From: Centropus unirufus
Lineage: Eukaryota; Chordata; Aves; Cuculiformes; Centropidae
NCBI GenBank assembly: GCA_013397695.1
Contig: VYZI01000487.1
Location: 395,574 to 459,573, forward strand
Length of the DNA stretch: 64,000 bases
Reading direction: 5' to 3'
In this document: piece after piece, positions 20,546 through 31,835 of the stretch
How the letters are laid out: each line of letters starts with the position of its first letter
How positions within the stretch are numbered: the stretch's first letter is position 1
Notes under the pieces: model-generated
The model's input: only the letters and a program-made list of their open reading frames with translations
Database searches by the model: none
What the model was told of the DNA's origin: nothing
Program-made: the position numbers and the translations under genes

Positions 20546-23500
20546 GTAAGTTCTGTTTCTGAGGTGGGTTGTGCTGGGTTGGCTATAGGAGCATAAAAGT
20601 GCAAACAACATTATTGGATGTTATTGAAGAACCTGTCGATGATGTTATGGATAGTAAGACTACTACAGGTGGTCCTATTTCATTGTCAAGAAATATAAAG
20701 TCACAGGCTGAACTTCTAGGCAGGGCCACATTCTGCTTGTAGCAAGCTGACTTGCTAGGTAAGAGGAGAGGTAATGATTTTAAGTTGAAAGACGGGAGAT
20801 TCAGAGTAGATACTAGGAAGAAATTGTTTAAGGGTGGTGAGGCATGGGCACAAGTTACCCAGAGAAGCAGTAGATGCCCCATCCGTGGTGGTCTGACTTC
20901 ATCCACGCAGTGTCTCGTGTTCTAGCTCTTCTGGTTGGTGCTTGGTCACGAAGGGCTTGGTCTGCAAACCAGCAGGATCTCGTGAACATCTGGAGTGTGG
21001 GTGGGTTTGCTGAAAGGCTGGCTTCTCCACTTCTCAATCAGGAGTTGGTTTCATTAATAGATACCTCCTGTCAGCGAAAGAAGGGGGTGCTGCATCTCAT
21101 CTACTCTCCTGGGTAGCTAAAGATGTCTATGTCCTCTCTCCAGAATTTATTCAGTTAGCGAAGAACTTTGAAGAGTACCGGAGAAAACTGCAGAAAGCAG
21201 AGCATGAGCTTGACAGGTACAAAGACCTCCTCATGAAAACGGAAGCAGAGCGTAGTGCTTTGGATGTGAAGCTGAAACACGCCCGCAATCAAGTGGATGT
21301 GGAGATCAAACGAAGGCAAAAAGCTGAAACGGACTGTGAGAAGCTGGTGAGTAATTCCCTTATTACCAGGTCGCTCTTTAGAGTGTAGAGACAAGGTGAT
21401 TAAACTGCATTGATCTACAGAAAGTAAGGACTGGCACTCGTGATAACTTCTTTCCTGTGGAGGAAAGAACTCGACAACAACAAATTGCCTTGGCTCCTTG
21501 TGCTTTGCCCTGGAAAAGGGGACTGGCTGCTGTTTGGAGCTGAGCTGCCATTACCTGTCAGAGCACGGGGCTGTGCAGCACTGACGTAAGTTCTGAGAGC
21601 GTATCTGTGGTATCTCCAGCCCTTCAGAGTGGTCTGTGCAGTAATTAAACACAGTTTATCCCATGGCAGCTTCTGATCTGATCTGCCTTTTACAGGAGCG
21701 GCAGCTACAACTGATTCGTGAGCTGCTCATGTGTGACGCGTCTGGGAGCATTCAGCTGAGCGAGGAGCAGAAATCCGCCCTCGCCTTTCTGAACAGGCCT
21801 CAGGTGTCTGTAGGGGGCTCAGGCAACAGAAGGTGGGCAACGTGTGGTTGTGTGGCGTATCTGACACTAACGCTGCTCGCATCCGAGCTGGGGACTGCTG
21901 AGCTGGGTGCAGAAGGGCAATGAAGCTGGGGAAGGGACTGGAGAACAAGGGTTGCAAGGGGCAGCTGAGGGAGCTGGGGTTCTTCAGCCTGGAGAAGAGA
22001 AGGCTGAGGGGAGTCCTCATCACTGCCTATAACTGCCTGAAAGGAGGATGTCGGGAGGTGGGGGTTGGTCTCTGCCCAAGTCACAGGCGATAGGGCAGGA
22101 GGAAATGGCCTTGAGCTGCACCAGATCAGGGTCACGTTGGACACCAGTGAAAAATTCTTCACTGAAAGGGTCTTCAGGCCCTGGCAGAGGCTGCGCTGGG
22201 CGGCGGTGGAGTCCACATCCATGGATGTATCTAAAAGATGGGGAGACAAGGTGCTTGGCGATGGTTGAGTAGTGGACAGGGGCGGTTGGACTGAATGATC
22301 TCAAAGGTCTTTTCCAACCTGATGATTCTATGATCTATCACAGAGTCTTGCTTTGTATTTCCATTTGAAATACAGCTCCTCTGAGTCAATCAGATTGTTC
22401 TGGAAACCATTGCTGACTGAAAGCCAAACTGATACAAGTTTCTTCTATTTTTTTATTTTTTTAGGCTGTCTACAATAGATGAATCCGGCTCAATTCTGTC
22501 AGACATCAGCTTTGACAAGACTGATGAGTCACTGGTAATGCAACTCCAAGTTCTAAAGTTCTCCTCTGCTGTAAAACCTTCGGGGTGTGGGGTAATCTCT
22601 AGGGGCCCCTTGTATTTAGATTACTGTGGTATTAAACTGGTAGAGCTGATTTTAATTTCTCTGGTGTGTGATTGGCTAAAAACTTAATGAAAGGCCTGCC
22701 CAGAGGCTGTATGGTGTTTACACTGAGCTAACCAGTGTTGTGTATTTCCCACAGGACTGGGATTCCTCCGTGGTGAAAGCTGTCAGGCTGAAGAGAAGAG
22801 GGAAACGGGTATGTTCGATTCTTTCTCATCAAATAGATTCCATTGTTAGCCTGAGCTGACACGATGTCACCATCTGTCATCTCACAGCCACCTGTAAGGA
22901 TGGCTGAGCCCCTAATCACCATCAAACTTCAGATGGATGTGCTTCTGCTGGAGCTCAGGCCTGCTGTGTGGATTTAGATTGAAAGTTAATTCCGATGTTG
23001 TTTGTCTACTGAAAATGACTGGAGTGGAGCTCTGTGTATCTTGTTCTGTTATGGCCTAGGGTTTGCAAGAAAGCACTTGGAGATCATTAACAGCTACTGG
23101 AGTAGGGAAAACCATGTAGGAAGTTAATATTTTTCTATCCCATAAAGGAGCCTGTGCTTGTTCTGGTTTGCTGTCAGTAAGGAATAGGCACACGTGGGAA
23201 AGGATGCCTGAAATCATCACTAGCAGAGTTGGGTAGAGTCGATTTGCTTACCTGTCCTTTTTCCCTTGTTTTCCTTTTTAAATCTGGATTGAATTATAAC
23301 TATGGTTAGGAAGAATAACAATATATCATTATATTTTTGGTCTCCTGATATTGTTCAAGGCTGCCATGAAGAACAGGGTGCTGTAGGAGAACTTTATACA
23401 TCTATGGTGTGTGTGGACTGTTCAATTCTAGTTATACCGAACTAGCATAAGCAAGCTAACAAATTACCTACCTCAGACAAAAATACCCTGTATGTTTTCA

Positions 23501-26500
23501 GCGGTCTTCCAGGCAGTTCGTTGAAGGCCCACCAGGTCCTCAGAAGAAAACTAGATCGATTGGCTCCACAGGGGATCAGGTATGGTGGTTCCAGCTGGGT
23601 TTGTGTGCATTCAAAGTAGTTGGCCACATTGCCAACCTGTTTCTTTGCCTGACAGACTAGAAAATTCCATGTCCTGTCAGGGCTGCTGTCAGTAATTGTG
23701 CATTTCTCATTGCAGGGAAATGAATCCATAGTAGCAAAGACAACTCTTACGGTCCCCAGTAATGGTGGCCCAATTGAAGCCATCTCCACCATCCAGACTG
23801 TGCCTTACAGTCTGAGAAGCCAGAGGAAGAGTGGTAGGTGTCAAGTCTCTGTCCTAGTCCTTACTTTGTAGACTGGATGTTATGCTGAAATCATAGAATC
23901 ATGGAATGCTTCGGGTTGGAAGGGACCTTAAAGCCCATCCAGTTCCTCCCCCCTGCCATGGGCAGAACCACCTCCCACTGCAACAGGGGCTCCAAGCCCC
24001 ATCCAACCTGACTTTCAACCCCTCCAGGGATGGGGCAGCCACCACTGCTCTGGGCAACCTGGGCCAGGGCCTCCCCACTCTCATCATGAAGAACTTCTTC
24101 CTAACGTGTAATCTAAATCTTCCTCTCTTCAATTTGTTGCCATTCCCGCTCATCCTATCACTAGGATAGGAAAATCCTTTCCACCTCGTGAAAAGTCCTT
24201 CTCCACCTCTCCTGTGTGCTCCCCTCAGGCACTGGAAATATTTCAGTTGCTTCCTTCCAGGACTAAGGCAGCTGCCTGTGGTTTCTACTGTGACTCCTTT
24301 GTAGGAGAGGTTATGCAGGGTTGGTGAGTCCATTCAGTCAACTCTTTTCCTTTTGTCCTTCAGGTCCTTTGCAAGCTTGGAGCAGTGAGTCGAGCATAGG
24401 CAGTAAGCAGCTGGAGTCCAAATCGGAGTCTGATGTCCCCAGCACCCCGAAGAGCAATGGGGGAGTGAGGCTGCATGATTTTGTTTCAAAGACGGTAGGT
24501 CTACAGGCAGCTGGAAGAACCTGGAAAAGTGTCTCCTTCCATTTTTTAAACGGCTATGATATCAAGGTGTTAAGAGACCTTATGTTACGGGACCAGCCAT
24601 TATGTCTCAGGTCAATATTAACTTTATTGATATTAACAGTTACCTGCATGAGTGACAGGTGATAGGATGAGAGGAAATGGCCTCAGGTTGCACCCGGAGG
24701 GGCTTAGAGAGATTTTCTTCCCTGAAAGGTCTCTCGGGCACTGGAACAGCTGCTCAGGGCAATGGTGGAGTCACCATTGCTGGAGGGGTTTAAAAGATGG
24801 GCAGGTTACGTGCTCAGGGATGGTTTAGTAGTGGGCAGGTATGGTTGGACTCTGTCTCAAAGGTCTTTTCCAACCAAGGGGCTCTATGATTCAATGAGTT
24901 AGGGAGTGGGTTATCCTATCTGATTATCCAGTTTAAGTCCTGCTGAGTTATTGCATTGCACTAATCTCTTCCCATCCCTGTGCTCTGGATCATTAGGTTA
25001 TCAAGCCAGAATCGTGTGTTCCATGTGGAAAGAGAGTCAAGTTTGGAAAAATCTCTCTGAAGTGCAGAGACTGCCGTGTGGTCACTCATCCCGAGTGCCG
25101 GGACCGCTGTCCTCTTCCCTGTATCCCCACTTTGACAGGGACCCCTGTCAGGGTCGGAGAGGTGAGTCTGGGGCAATGTAGCTGCCAACAGAAATGGGCT
25201 AATGTTTAGCTTGCTGAGGCTCCAACAAATCTGCCTTCTACAGAAGATCTCTTGTTGCTCAGAGCTGCATAATAACCCGCAATCGAGCTTCCTCGTTCAG
25301 TAACCAGGGTGGTGGGTGGTAGCAATGCATGTTGTGAGGGTGTCGAGTTGTGAACATGGCAGCTCTGGGTAAGCAATCCTGAAGCACTGAGCTGACGGGT
25401 GTAGTGTTGCTTTTCTTTGAGCTGATAAAGAAGAAACAATGCTTGTGTGTTATGCCTAGATCTCGCTGAGAATTCCTGAGTATTTTCCATTTCTTGGAGG
25501 TTATCTATTATTTTTTCGCCCTCTGCCTCTTAGGGGACCTTGATGGACTTCGTCCCTTCTACTCCTCCGATGATCCCTTCCATCATAGTGCACTGTGTTA
25601 ATGAGATCGAGCAGCGAGGGCTGCAGGAGGTAAAAAGAAAATGAGGTGTGAAATGGTACTAACAAAATGGGCTGTGGTGTTAGAGAAACGGACATTAACC
25701 CAAGGAGCTGCTCTTTATGGTGTGGATAGTGCTGCTCGGTGGGTGACTGAGTGAGCAGTGGCGTCTGTAACGTGCTCAGGTGTGGAGAGGAAGCGAGAGT
25801 GGAAAAATGTTAGCTTCATCAGCGAGGTTGATATTCTGTCTCCAAGCAATGCTTTCTGTTAATAGACGGGCCTTTACCGGATATCTGGCTGTGACAAGAC
25901 AGTGAGGGAATTAAAAGAGAAGTTTCTCAGAGGAAAAAACACTCCTTTGCTCAGTAAAGTGGATGATATCCATGCTATCTGCAGCCTTCTCAAAGACTTC
26001 CTACGCGGCCTCAAAGAACCTCTTCTCACTTTCCGGTTAAACAAGACTTTTATGGAAGCTGCAGGTAAGGAGTCACTAAATGACATCTTCAACTCTCTCC
26101 CTGGCTTGATAGCCACGGAGTTAGCTGTCCTGTCAACTGGCAGACTGCAGGGTTCTGTGGAGCCCTTGTGCCTGAAGCAATGTTGTTGATGTGCTGGGAA
26201 GATCTCTTGCTGTACTGGAAAAGGAAAGAAACAAATTCTAGTTCTGGAGCAAGATACAAAGGGATTAGTGGCCTGTGTTTTTGGCTTCCTTTTTTATTGG
26301 GCTGGCTCTTACTGTGAGGGGACTATTACAGCTGTGCCTCTGGGACTACTTTCTGAGGTCTAAACACTTTCTCCTTGCCCAGAAATCTTGGATGAGGACA
26401 ACAGCGTTGCTGCAATGTACCAAGCTCTCGGTGAACTTCCTCAAGCCAATAGGGACACCCTGGCTTTCCTCATGGTCCACCTGCAGAGGTTTGTTCAAAG

Positions 26501-27825
26501 GGGACTGGTAGGTCTGTTGCCACTCGTACTTTCTCTTAATTGCCTCTCGTTACTGCTTGTGAGCTTCAGGTTTTCATTCTGGAAGAAAAACTGTTTATTC
26601 AGTGGCTGAAGTGTGTGTGCAACATGGGAGCTGTAAAACAAGTGAAGGAAGGAATCTACATTCTCTCATTTCTTTTTTAAATACAGGGTAGCTCAGAGCC
26701 CAGAGACTAAAATGGACATTGCCAACTTGGCCAAAGTCTTTGGCCCCACCATAGTTGCCCATGCGGTACCTGATCCTGACCCTATGACGCTTCTGCAAGA
26801 CACGAAGCGGCAGCCCAAGGTAGGTCAGCAGAAAGGACTGGCTTGGGTGTGTGAATGGAGGAATCCAAATGAGGGAGGGAGCTGAGGAGATGCCTCTCTG
26901 GTGCCAGTGCGTTAAAGCTCTGTGCTGGTTTGTAACAGCTACTCATGGGTGTCTCCAGGTTATAGAGCGACTTCTGCTGCTGCCTATGGACTACTGGAGC
27001 CAATTGATGATGGTGGAGCAAGAAAACGTTGACCCGGCGCACGTAATTGAGAACATCAATGCCTACTCCACTCCCCAGACACCAGATCTTAAAGGTAACC
27101 CGAGTTCTGCTCTGTTGGCTGTGCAGCTGCTGGATGAAAATGAAGGACCCTCAATCAAGCCTGCTTGTCAGACTGTTGGCGATAGCATTCCTGCATGCTT
27201 TATGGAGGAACAGGGAAGAAAAGCGTGCCAGGAAACACCAGATTTGTCTAGTATTTTTGACAGATGCTAGGGAATGTCTCATGTTCCTTGCATGGCAATG
27301 AAAACTTCAGCTGTCCTCATGTTGCTCACTTCACTGCCTCTTTTTTTGACAGTCAGCATACTTGGACCGCTCACCACTCCAGAACACCAGCTCTCCAAGG
27401 TGCATTCATCTAGCTCCCTGTCCCAGAGGGTCCGCTCTACCTTCAGCAAAACCACCCCCAAGTGAGTGCCAACGGATGCTGTTATGGATACATTAGAATG
27501 ACTGCAGGTGGCTTGGGTGGTCAAAATAGACTTTTGGACTCGGTTCTGGGAGCAGCCTGGGTTTACTACTTGGTCAGCTCTCACTTGATCAGTGCTGTAG
27601 CAGCACTGCAAGATGTTTAATGGTTGAGCATCATCTGATGAAAACCTTTTGGGAGGTGTGTAAAACTGCTGGGGTGAATGTCCCTTGGGAAAGAGAGGGT
27701 GTTAGGTCTCTATGCCAAATCCAAATTTGCTATTTTCTACTTTCCCTAGATTTGGGAGCAAAAGCAAATCAACAACCCTGCTTGGGCATCAGGGCAGCTT
27801 CTTTGCCTCTCCTGTGCTGAAGTGA
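20461..27825 (+). CDS. RACGAP1: RACGAP1 (MgcRacGAP/CYK4), Rho-family GTPase-activating protein of centralspindlin
   Basis: Sixteen coding exons joined by GT-AG introns give 1896 nt, 631 residues plus stop (human 632). Order of parts: N-terminal region and coiled coil at about 30-125, which by family knowledge binds KIF23/MKLP1 to form centralspindlin; a Ser/Arg-rich linker; a C1 zinc finger at about 286-334 with every ligand in place (His286, Cys299, Cys302, Cys315, Cys318, His323, Cys326, Cys334); and a RhoGAP domain at about 348-540 with the arginine finger Arg384 in GLYRISG and Asn494 in the IANLAKVFGP helix. A Ser-rich tail ends in FFASPVLK. The protein acts at the midzone and midbody, recruiting ECT2 and regulating Rac/Rho during cytokinesis. 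The start is chosen because MEATMLNLRNL matches the family N-terminus and has A at -3 and G at +4. No frameshift or missing catalytic residue is seen. Confidence 0.98.
20755..20890 (+). mobile_element. Degenerate CR1 fragment in a RACGAP1 intron
   Basis: Sense CR1 remnant: GATTTTAAGTTGAAAGACGG, TACTAGGAAGAAATTG, GGTGGTGAGGC and GATGCCCCATCC match the CR1 3' part in order. Both ends are eroded. Confidence 0.75.
21144..21346 (+). CDS. RACGAP1: RACGAP1 coding exon 2 (residues 29-96)
   Basis: Acceptor CTCTCTCCAG, donor CTG|GTGAGT. Encodes the main coiled-coil segment from FIQLAKNFEEYR to the Glu/Lys-rich CEKL, the region that contacts KIF23 in the known complex. Confidence 0.97.
21696..21832 (+). 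CDS. RACGAP1: RACGAP1 coding exon 3 (residues 97-141)
   Basis: Acceptor CTTTTACAG, donor AG|GTGGGC. Ends the coiled coil and includes MCDASGSIQLSEEQKSAL, strongly conserved in the family. The residues before the donor (PQVSVGGSGNR) differ most from the mammalian sequence I recall. Confidence 0.96.
21905..22336 (+). mobile_element. CR1 LINE 3' fragment in RACGAP1 intron 3
   Basis: Sense copy from GGGCAATGAAGCTGG through CTGAGGGAGCTGGGGTTCTTC and TTCTTCACTGAAAGGG to the terminal GATTCTATGATC. It occupies about 430 of the 632 bases of the intron between coding exons 3 and 4, starting about 70 bases after the donor. Confidence 0.95.
22465..22534 (+). CDS. RACGAP1: RACGAP1 coding exon 4 (residues 142-165)
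   Basis: Acceptor TTTTTTTAG, donor CTG|GTAATG. Encodes LSTIDESGSILSDISFDKTD, the Ser/Asp-rich stretch that in human carries PLK1 phosphorylation sites used to dock ECT2. Confidence 0.96.
22755..22808 (+). CDS. RACGAP1: RACGAP1 coding exon 5 (residues 166-183)
   Basis: A 54-nt phase-0 exon (DWDSSVVKAVRLKRRGKR) with a basic end. Acceptor TTTCCCACAG, donor CGG|GTATGT. Because it is in frame at both ends, skipping it would not shift the frame. Confidence 0.95.
23502..23579 (+). CDS. RACGAP1: RACGAP1 coding exon 6 (residues 184-209)
   Basis: A 78-nt phase-0 exon. Acceptor TGTTTTCAG, donor CAG|GTATGG. Encodes the basic RSSRQF...KKTRSIGS linker, with RxxS-type sites of the sort used by Aurora kinases in this protein family. 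Confidence 0.96.
23716..23833 (+). CDS. RACGAP1: RACGAP1 coding exon 7 (residues 210-248)
   Basis: Acceptor TCATTGCAG, donor AGTG|GTAGGT. Encodes GNESIVAKTTLTVP and the linker up to SQRKS. The intron that follows contains an antisense CR1. Confidence 0.96.
23889..24262 (-). mobile_element. CR1 LINE 3' fragment in RACGAP1 intron 7 (antisense)
   Basis: Starts with AAATCATAGAATCATGGAATG and proceeds through GGGCTCCAAGCCCCATCC to the cluster near 24260. It fills most of the 530-base intron between coding exons 7 and 8. Confidence 0.94.
24364..24494 (+). CDS. RACGAP1: RACGAP1 coding exon 8 (residues 249-292)
   Basis: Acceptor GTCCTTCAG, donor ACG|GTAGGT. Variable Ser-rich linker followed by RLHDFVSKT, in which His286 is the first zinc ligand of the C1 domain. 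Confidence 0.96.
24652..24894 (+). mobile_element. CR1 LINE 3' fragment in RACGAP1 intron 8
   Basis: Sense copy beginning at GACAGGTGATAGGATGAG and ending in TTTTCCAACCAAGGGGCTC and TATGATTC. It is about half of the 502-base intron ahead of the C1-domain exon. Confidence 0.94.
24997..25161 (+). CDS. RACGAP1: RACGAP1 coding exon 9 (residues 293-347), C1 zinc finger
   Basis: Acceptor GATCATTAG, donor GAG|GTGAGT. Supplies six Cys and one His ligand with the canonical C1 spacing (C-X2-C-X12-C-X2-C-X4-H-X2-C-X7-C). By family knowledge this is an atypical C1 domain used for membrane phosphoinositide contact at the midbody. Confidence 0.97.
25534..25629 (+). CDS. RACGAP1: RACGAP1 coding exon 10 (residues 348-379)
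   Basis: Acceptor TGCCTCTTAG, donor GAG|GTAAAA. Start of the RhoGAP fold: PSIIVHCVNEIEQRG is the first conserved helix. Confidence 0.96.
25866..26064 (+). CDS. RACGAP1: RACGAP1 coding exon 11 (residues 380-445), arginine-finger exon
   Basis: Acceptor GTTAATAG, donor GCAG|GTAAGG. Contains GLYRISG with the catalytic Arg384 and Ser386 (equivalent of human Ser387, an Aurora B site), then DIHAICSLLKDFLRGLKEPL, a RhoGAP signature. Confidence 0.97.
26383..26488 (+). CDS. RACGAP1: RACGAP1 coding exon 12 (residues 446-480)
   Basis: Acceptor CTTGCCCAG, donor CAGAG|GTTTGT. The donor is a weaker GTTTGT. Encodes AAMYQALGELPQANRDTLAF of the RhoGAP core. Confidence 0.95.
26687..26819 (+). CDS. RACGAP1: RACGAP1 coding exon 13 (residues 481-525)
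   Basis: Acceptor AAATACAG, donor AAG|GTAGGT. Contains MDIANLAKVFGPTIV with Asn494, the RhoGAP residue that helps bind the GTPase. Confidence 0.96.
26959..27094 (+). CDS. RACGAP1: RACGAP1 coding exon 14 (residues 526-570)
   Basis: Acceptor GTGTCTCCAG, donor AAAG|GTAACC. End of the RhoGAP domain (VIERLLLLPMDYW) and start of the tail (STPQTPDLK). Confidence 0.96.
27353..27461 (+). CDS. RACGAP1: RACGAP1 coding exon 15 (residues 571-606)
   Basis: Acceptor TTTTTGACAG, donor CCAA|GTGAGT. Encodes the LGPLTTPEHQL motif and the Ser-rich SSSSLSQRVRST tail. Confidence 0.96.
27750..27825 (+). CDS. RACGAP1: RACGAP1 last coding exon (residues 607-631 and stop)
   Basis: Acceptor TTTCCCTAG. Encodes FGSKSKSTTLLG...SFFASPVLK and TGA. 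It continues as 3' UTR without a further intron that I can see. Confidence 0.96.
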
Positions 27826-28660
27826 AGCGGACCTGAGAGCATCATCCTGGTGTTCGCACGCCAGCCAATATGCATCAGTACAAGAAACACAAGTTGTCTC
27901 TGTGGCTTTTAGCAGCTTTTGTAACAAGATCTTTTTTCTTTTATCTTTCAGCTTAAATGAGACCTTTAATGGGATTTTATCGTGCAATGTATTTTTATTA
28001 TATTTTGTTGTGTTGAATTTAGTGTTGGGGAAGCAAGGAACTAGCAGGGTTTGTTCAAAGTGTTAGTAAACAAAACACTGTCAGAGGAACTCAAACTTTT
28101 CAGTAGCAGCCAGTCTTCTATTCCATAGGAAGAGGATCATAAGTTGTTGTGGTTTCAGAACTCCATGGGTTGTTCTTCACACAGCAGTGATGCTTCAGTG
28201 GGATTTGGTCAGAATCCAGTCTCTCAAACAGCTCTGGAATCCTTGACTTGAGCTGTGGTGGTGCAGGCTCTAAGCCTGAGGATGGCAGTGTTGCCTTGGT
28301 CTGACTCAATGGTGCAACTGGTGCTTGGTTTAATCAGCTCCTGGAGGGACTGGGACTTCCTCTTAAGAAGCATTTCCTGGTATTGTAAACACAAGGGGGA
28401 AATGTTGTAGAGGACCATCTTTAGATACTAACCCAAAGGATTCCTGGGTTGTCTAAATAAGTTACTAGAGCTGCTCTTACTGGTGAGGGGAATGGCAGTG
28501 GTTTAATAGTATCTTTTGCTTTCCAGGACTGGGATTTGTGCTGTGTGAAAAGACTTGTGGAACATGTACAAAGTTTACAAAATGGCTGTTCTATTGAGCT
28601 CTGGAAAACTGTCCTGGTCCTTGCAGTTCAGTAAATCACGATGTTCTGTGTGACCTACGA
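27826..28660 (+). other. RACGAP1: RACGAP1 predicted 3' UTR
   Basis: Sequence after the stop codon is repeat-free and less GC-rich than the flank. I see no AATAAA. The best candidate is AGTAAA at 28630-28635, followed by a GT-rich TTCTGTGTGACC. The true end could lie earlier, in the T-rich segment near 27985, or later. Confidence 0.4.
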
Positions 28661-29284
28661 TTCTGTGCTCTGATATGCTTCTTACTTGTGCCTTAGAGTT
28701 TTAACCAGGGTTCATGTGTTCCAGGAGCCTGTGGTGCTGTGCTCCAAGTACCTCCTGCCTCCAGGACAAATGAACCTGGCAGCCCTGGGGTGTGAGATGA
28801 TGCACCGGGCTGAGGCTCATGGGTCTGAGGGAGGAGGAACAACAGGTTTGGTCCCCCAATATTGCATCAAGTGGTGAAATAGCCTAGGCTGAATACGTGG
28901 CCTGGGGTCTCTTTCCTTGGCTGCAGGCTCTGGAGGGTGAAGTCCTTTCCTACAGCGTTTGTGCCCTAGTTCTGACCTGTGGCGGAAGGTGGGTTACTGG
29001 GGCTGCTGGTTTCCTTCCCCAGGACTGGTGGGTGCTCCTGGCCATTGGTGTTTCCAGGCACACCAGATGTGTGTGAGGGGAGCACTAAGTCCTGTTCCTT
29101 GGCCCCAAATCCTGTGCCTTGGACACTCTTGGCTTGGTCTTCTTTTGGAGCCACCTCTCCTAAACTGGGTTCTTACCTGTTCCTTGTTGGAGCAGAATCT
29201 GGGGGACATCTGCCCTGGTCCCTATAGCTCTGCTCTTTAAGGACAGATGGGGCTCAGGGGAACCCTGGCAAGGCACCCCACCGA

Positions 29285-29440
29285 CAGGTTGCCCAGAGAG
29301 GCTGTGGAGCTCGCACCCTTGGAGATAGTCAAAGCCATCTGGACATGGTCTTGGGCAACCTGCTCAAGATAGCCCTGCTTCAGCAGGGGCTTGGACAAGG
29401 GGACTGCCAGAGGCCCCTTCCAACCTTAAACATTATCTGG
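29285..29440 (+). mobile_element. Degenerate CR1 fragment
   Basis: GGTTGCCCAGAGAGGCTGTGG, GGGCAACCTGCTC and CCCCTTCCAACCTTAAACATT match the 3' end of an older CR1 subfamily in sense orientation. Confidence 0.8.
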
Positions 29441-31485
29441 TTCTGATCAAGGACCACCATACTGAGTTGTCAACACGAAGCCCCTGATCCTGGGTGCTGC
29501 CCCAAGAAAGAATGCTGTGCATTCACTTCACTTTTGCTGTGAGTATGGTGTCACCTCCAGGCAGGAACAGCTTGGGCTGCGTTTCTCCCATGCTGCAACA
29601 GAGGCACTGGGCAGTACGGGGTCTGAATTATCGACCAACCCTTAAAGAGAAGAAAATATTTCCTTCCAGGCAGGATCTGATTAAACAAGCTACTGCTTTC
29701 CTTTCACCAAATGGGACTGGGGTCTGGAGAAATCGAACAGGAACCCCAGTGCTCAGTGCAGCAGGACCTGGTCTCACCTGTGGAGACCAATTCTCCACTG
29801 CAAAGGATGTTGTTAATGTCAAAGCTTTTAGAAAGGTAAGGTGATAAAAGGGAAGGATCCTGGGCTCTAGAATGTAAATACGTCATTGCTGTTAGCATTA
29901 AAGGGCCAAAGGGCTCCATGTGACTGAGACCTTGGCCCTGGCCCTTGTCAGGCTGGTTTTGTCTGAATCTGTCCTCGCCTGTTGGAAACTTTGCTGTCGT
30001 TTGTTTAGCTTGGTTACCTGTCACAGCAACTGCCTAGCAACGGGGGGACTGTTACCTAATTGATTTTTAGTGATTGAATTGGCATGGTTTTGTGTCGCTG
30101 AGGTACAGGAGCTGTGGTAAATCTGATGTGCTTCCTTAGGGAACAGTGCTGTTCGAGGGTCGGGGTGCAGTCACAGAGTGAGGATGGCCTTAGGGCTGGT
30201 AGCAACTTGTGTTCCGTTTCTGGTCACTGAAAAATATCAGTTCAGGGGGAGACAGAAACCAGTCTTGGAGGTAAGAGGTAAAAAATAAAGGTAAACCACA
30301 GGCATATCTGGTTGTAATATGGAATTGCAGCTCTGTTCTTAACAATTCAAGTATAGAAAGTAATAGAAAATACATTAAAAACAAATAGCCCCAAGTAGAC
30401 CCCAAATTGAGGAGGAAGAAACCAGACTCCTTACCATATTCCTTCCAGCAAAGAAGAAAAGAACCCATCAAATTTGTTCCCCTCTTGGGATGCTGATGAG
30501 TCACTGCAGCAACGCTGAGGAAGAGGCAAGAATTTGTCATTAGAGGAGTGGGGTGGATACTTTTGTCTACTCTGTTTATTTTTTTTTCCTCTTACTGACA
30601 TCCTTTAATAGAAATGGAGTCACTTGGATATATCAGTTGTTAGCACCGCTCTAGCTGGATGAATGGTAAGTGATTGCTTTATCCTGATTAGACTGAAGCA
30701 TTAATTAGACTACCAATAAGTTCTAATTCCTGAATCCTGATGTAAGCATGTTCCTTCCACACACTTTGGCTCCCACAGGCTTCTTCTCCGTTGCCTGTGG
30801 TGGCCGGGCTGGGACTGTGTGAGTTGGGTGATGGAGGGGTGTTTGAACACCATGGGGCAGGGGCTGAGCCGGGCAGTGGTGGCAGAATGGAGGAGAAATT
30901 CAAAGCTCCAGTCCTTCAGGCCTTGGCAGTGGTTCTTGGCTCTAGTATTAGGACTGGTTTGAGGAAGATGACGGCTTTGAAATAGCTATTAATACCATAC
31001 AAAGCTTGGATGGGAGTCAAAAATAACAGCAAATGCAAAAACTCTGAACCCCATCGCCAAACAGGAAGGACGGGCGAGGGTTGGTGTTGTGCAAGATAAA
31101 CGGTGGGAAGGAAAAGCAAGGGAGATGCAATGAGATGCAGAGCAGAAAAATACAAATAGATTTGGAGATAGCTTGACAATAATCCTTGGCTCCAAACCAA
31201 TCATTTTACATCAAATACAGATTGAATTCTCCGAGCTGATTGAAAGGAAATTGTCGACTTGCCCAGATCTTTCCCAAGTTTGGAAGGAACACCTGTCTGT
31301 CCTAAAGGTCCTCTGTTGCATCCTGGGGAACAGACACTGCTTGATCCAGAGTGGTACCCTTACCCCCTCATGCCTCGGAGCTGACTCTAGTTCTGGAATC
31401 CCCAGCATAAGGAGGATATGGATCTGTTGGAACGGGTCCAAGGGAGGCCATGGAGATGATCTGTGGGCGGGAGCACCTCTCATGT
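29441..31485. other. Non-coding DNA downstream of RACGAP1
   Basis: No exon or transposon recognised. AACTGCCTAGCAAC near 30028-30041 is close to an RFX X-box. A low-GC stretch spans about 30,190-30,720. Confidence 0.5.
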
Positions 31486-31835
31486 GAGGCCAGGCTGGGA
31501 GAGTTGGGGCTGCTCAGCCTGGAGAGGAGAGAGAAGGCTCTGGGGAGACCTTAGAGCAGCTTCCAGGGCTGAAAGGGGCTCTAGGAAAGCTGGGGAGGGG
31601 CTTTATCCCAAGGGCATGGAGTGATGGGATGAGAGGGAATGGGTTTAGCTTGGAGAGGAAGAGGTTTGGATTAGACATTGGGAAGAAATCCTTCATGATG
31701 AGGGTGGGGAGGTCCTGGCCCAGGTTGCCCAGAGCAGCGGTGGCTGCCCCATCCCTGGAGGTGTTCAAGGCCAGGTTGGATGGGGCTTGGAGCCCCTGGT
31801 GCAGGAGGAGGTGTCCGTACCCGTGGCAGGGGGTG
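31486..31835 (+). mobile_element. CR1 LINE 3' fragment, lacking its terminal repeat
   Basis: Sense copy with CTGGGAGAGTTGGGGCTGC, GGAAGAAATCCTTCATGATG and GGTGGCTGCCCCATCCCTGG. It stops after GTGTCCGTACCCGTGGCAGG without the usual TTCCAACC...CATTCTATG end. A short duplication-like CACCTGGAGGTGTTCAAG follows. Confidence 0.93.
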
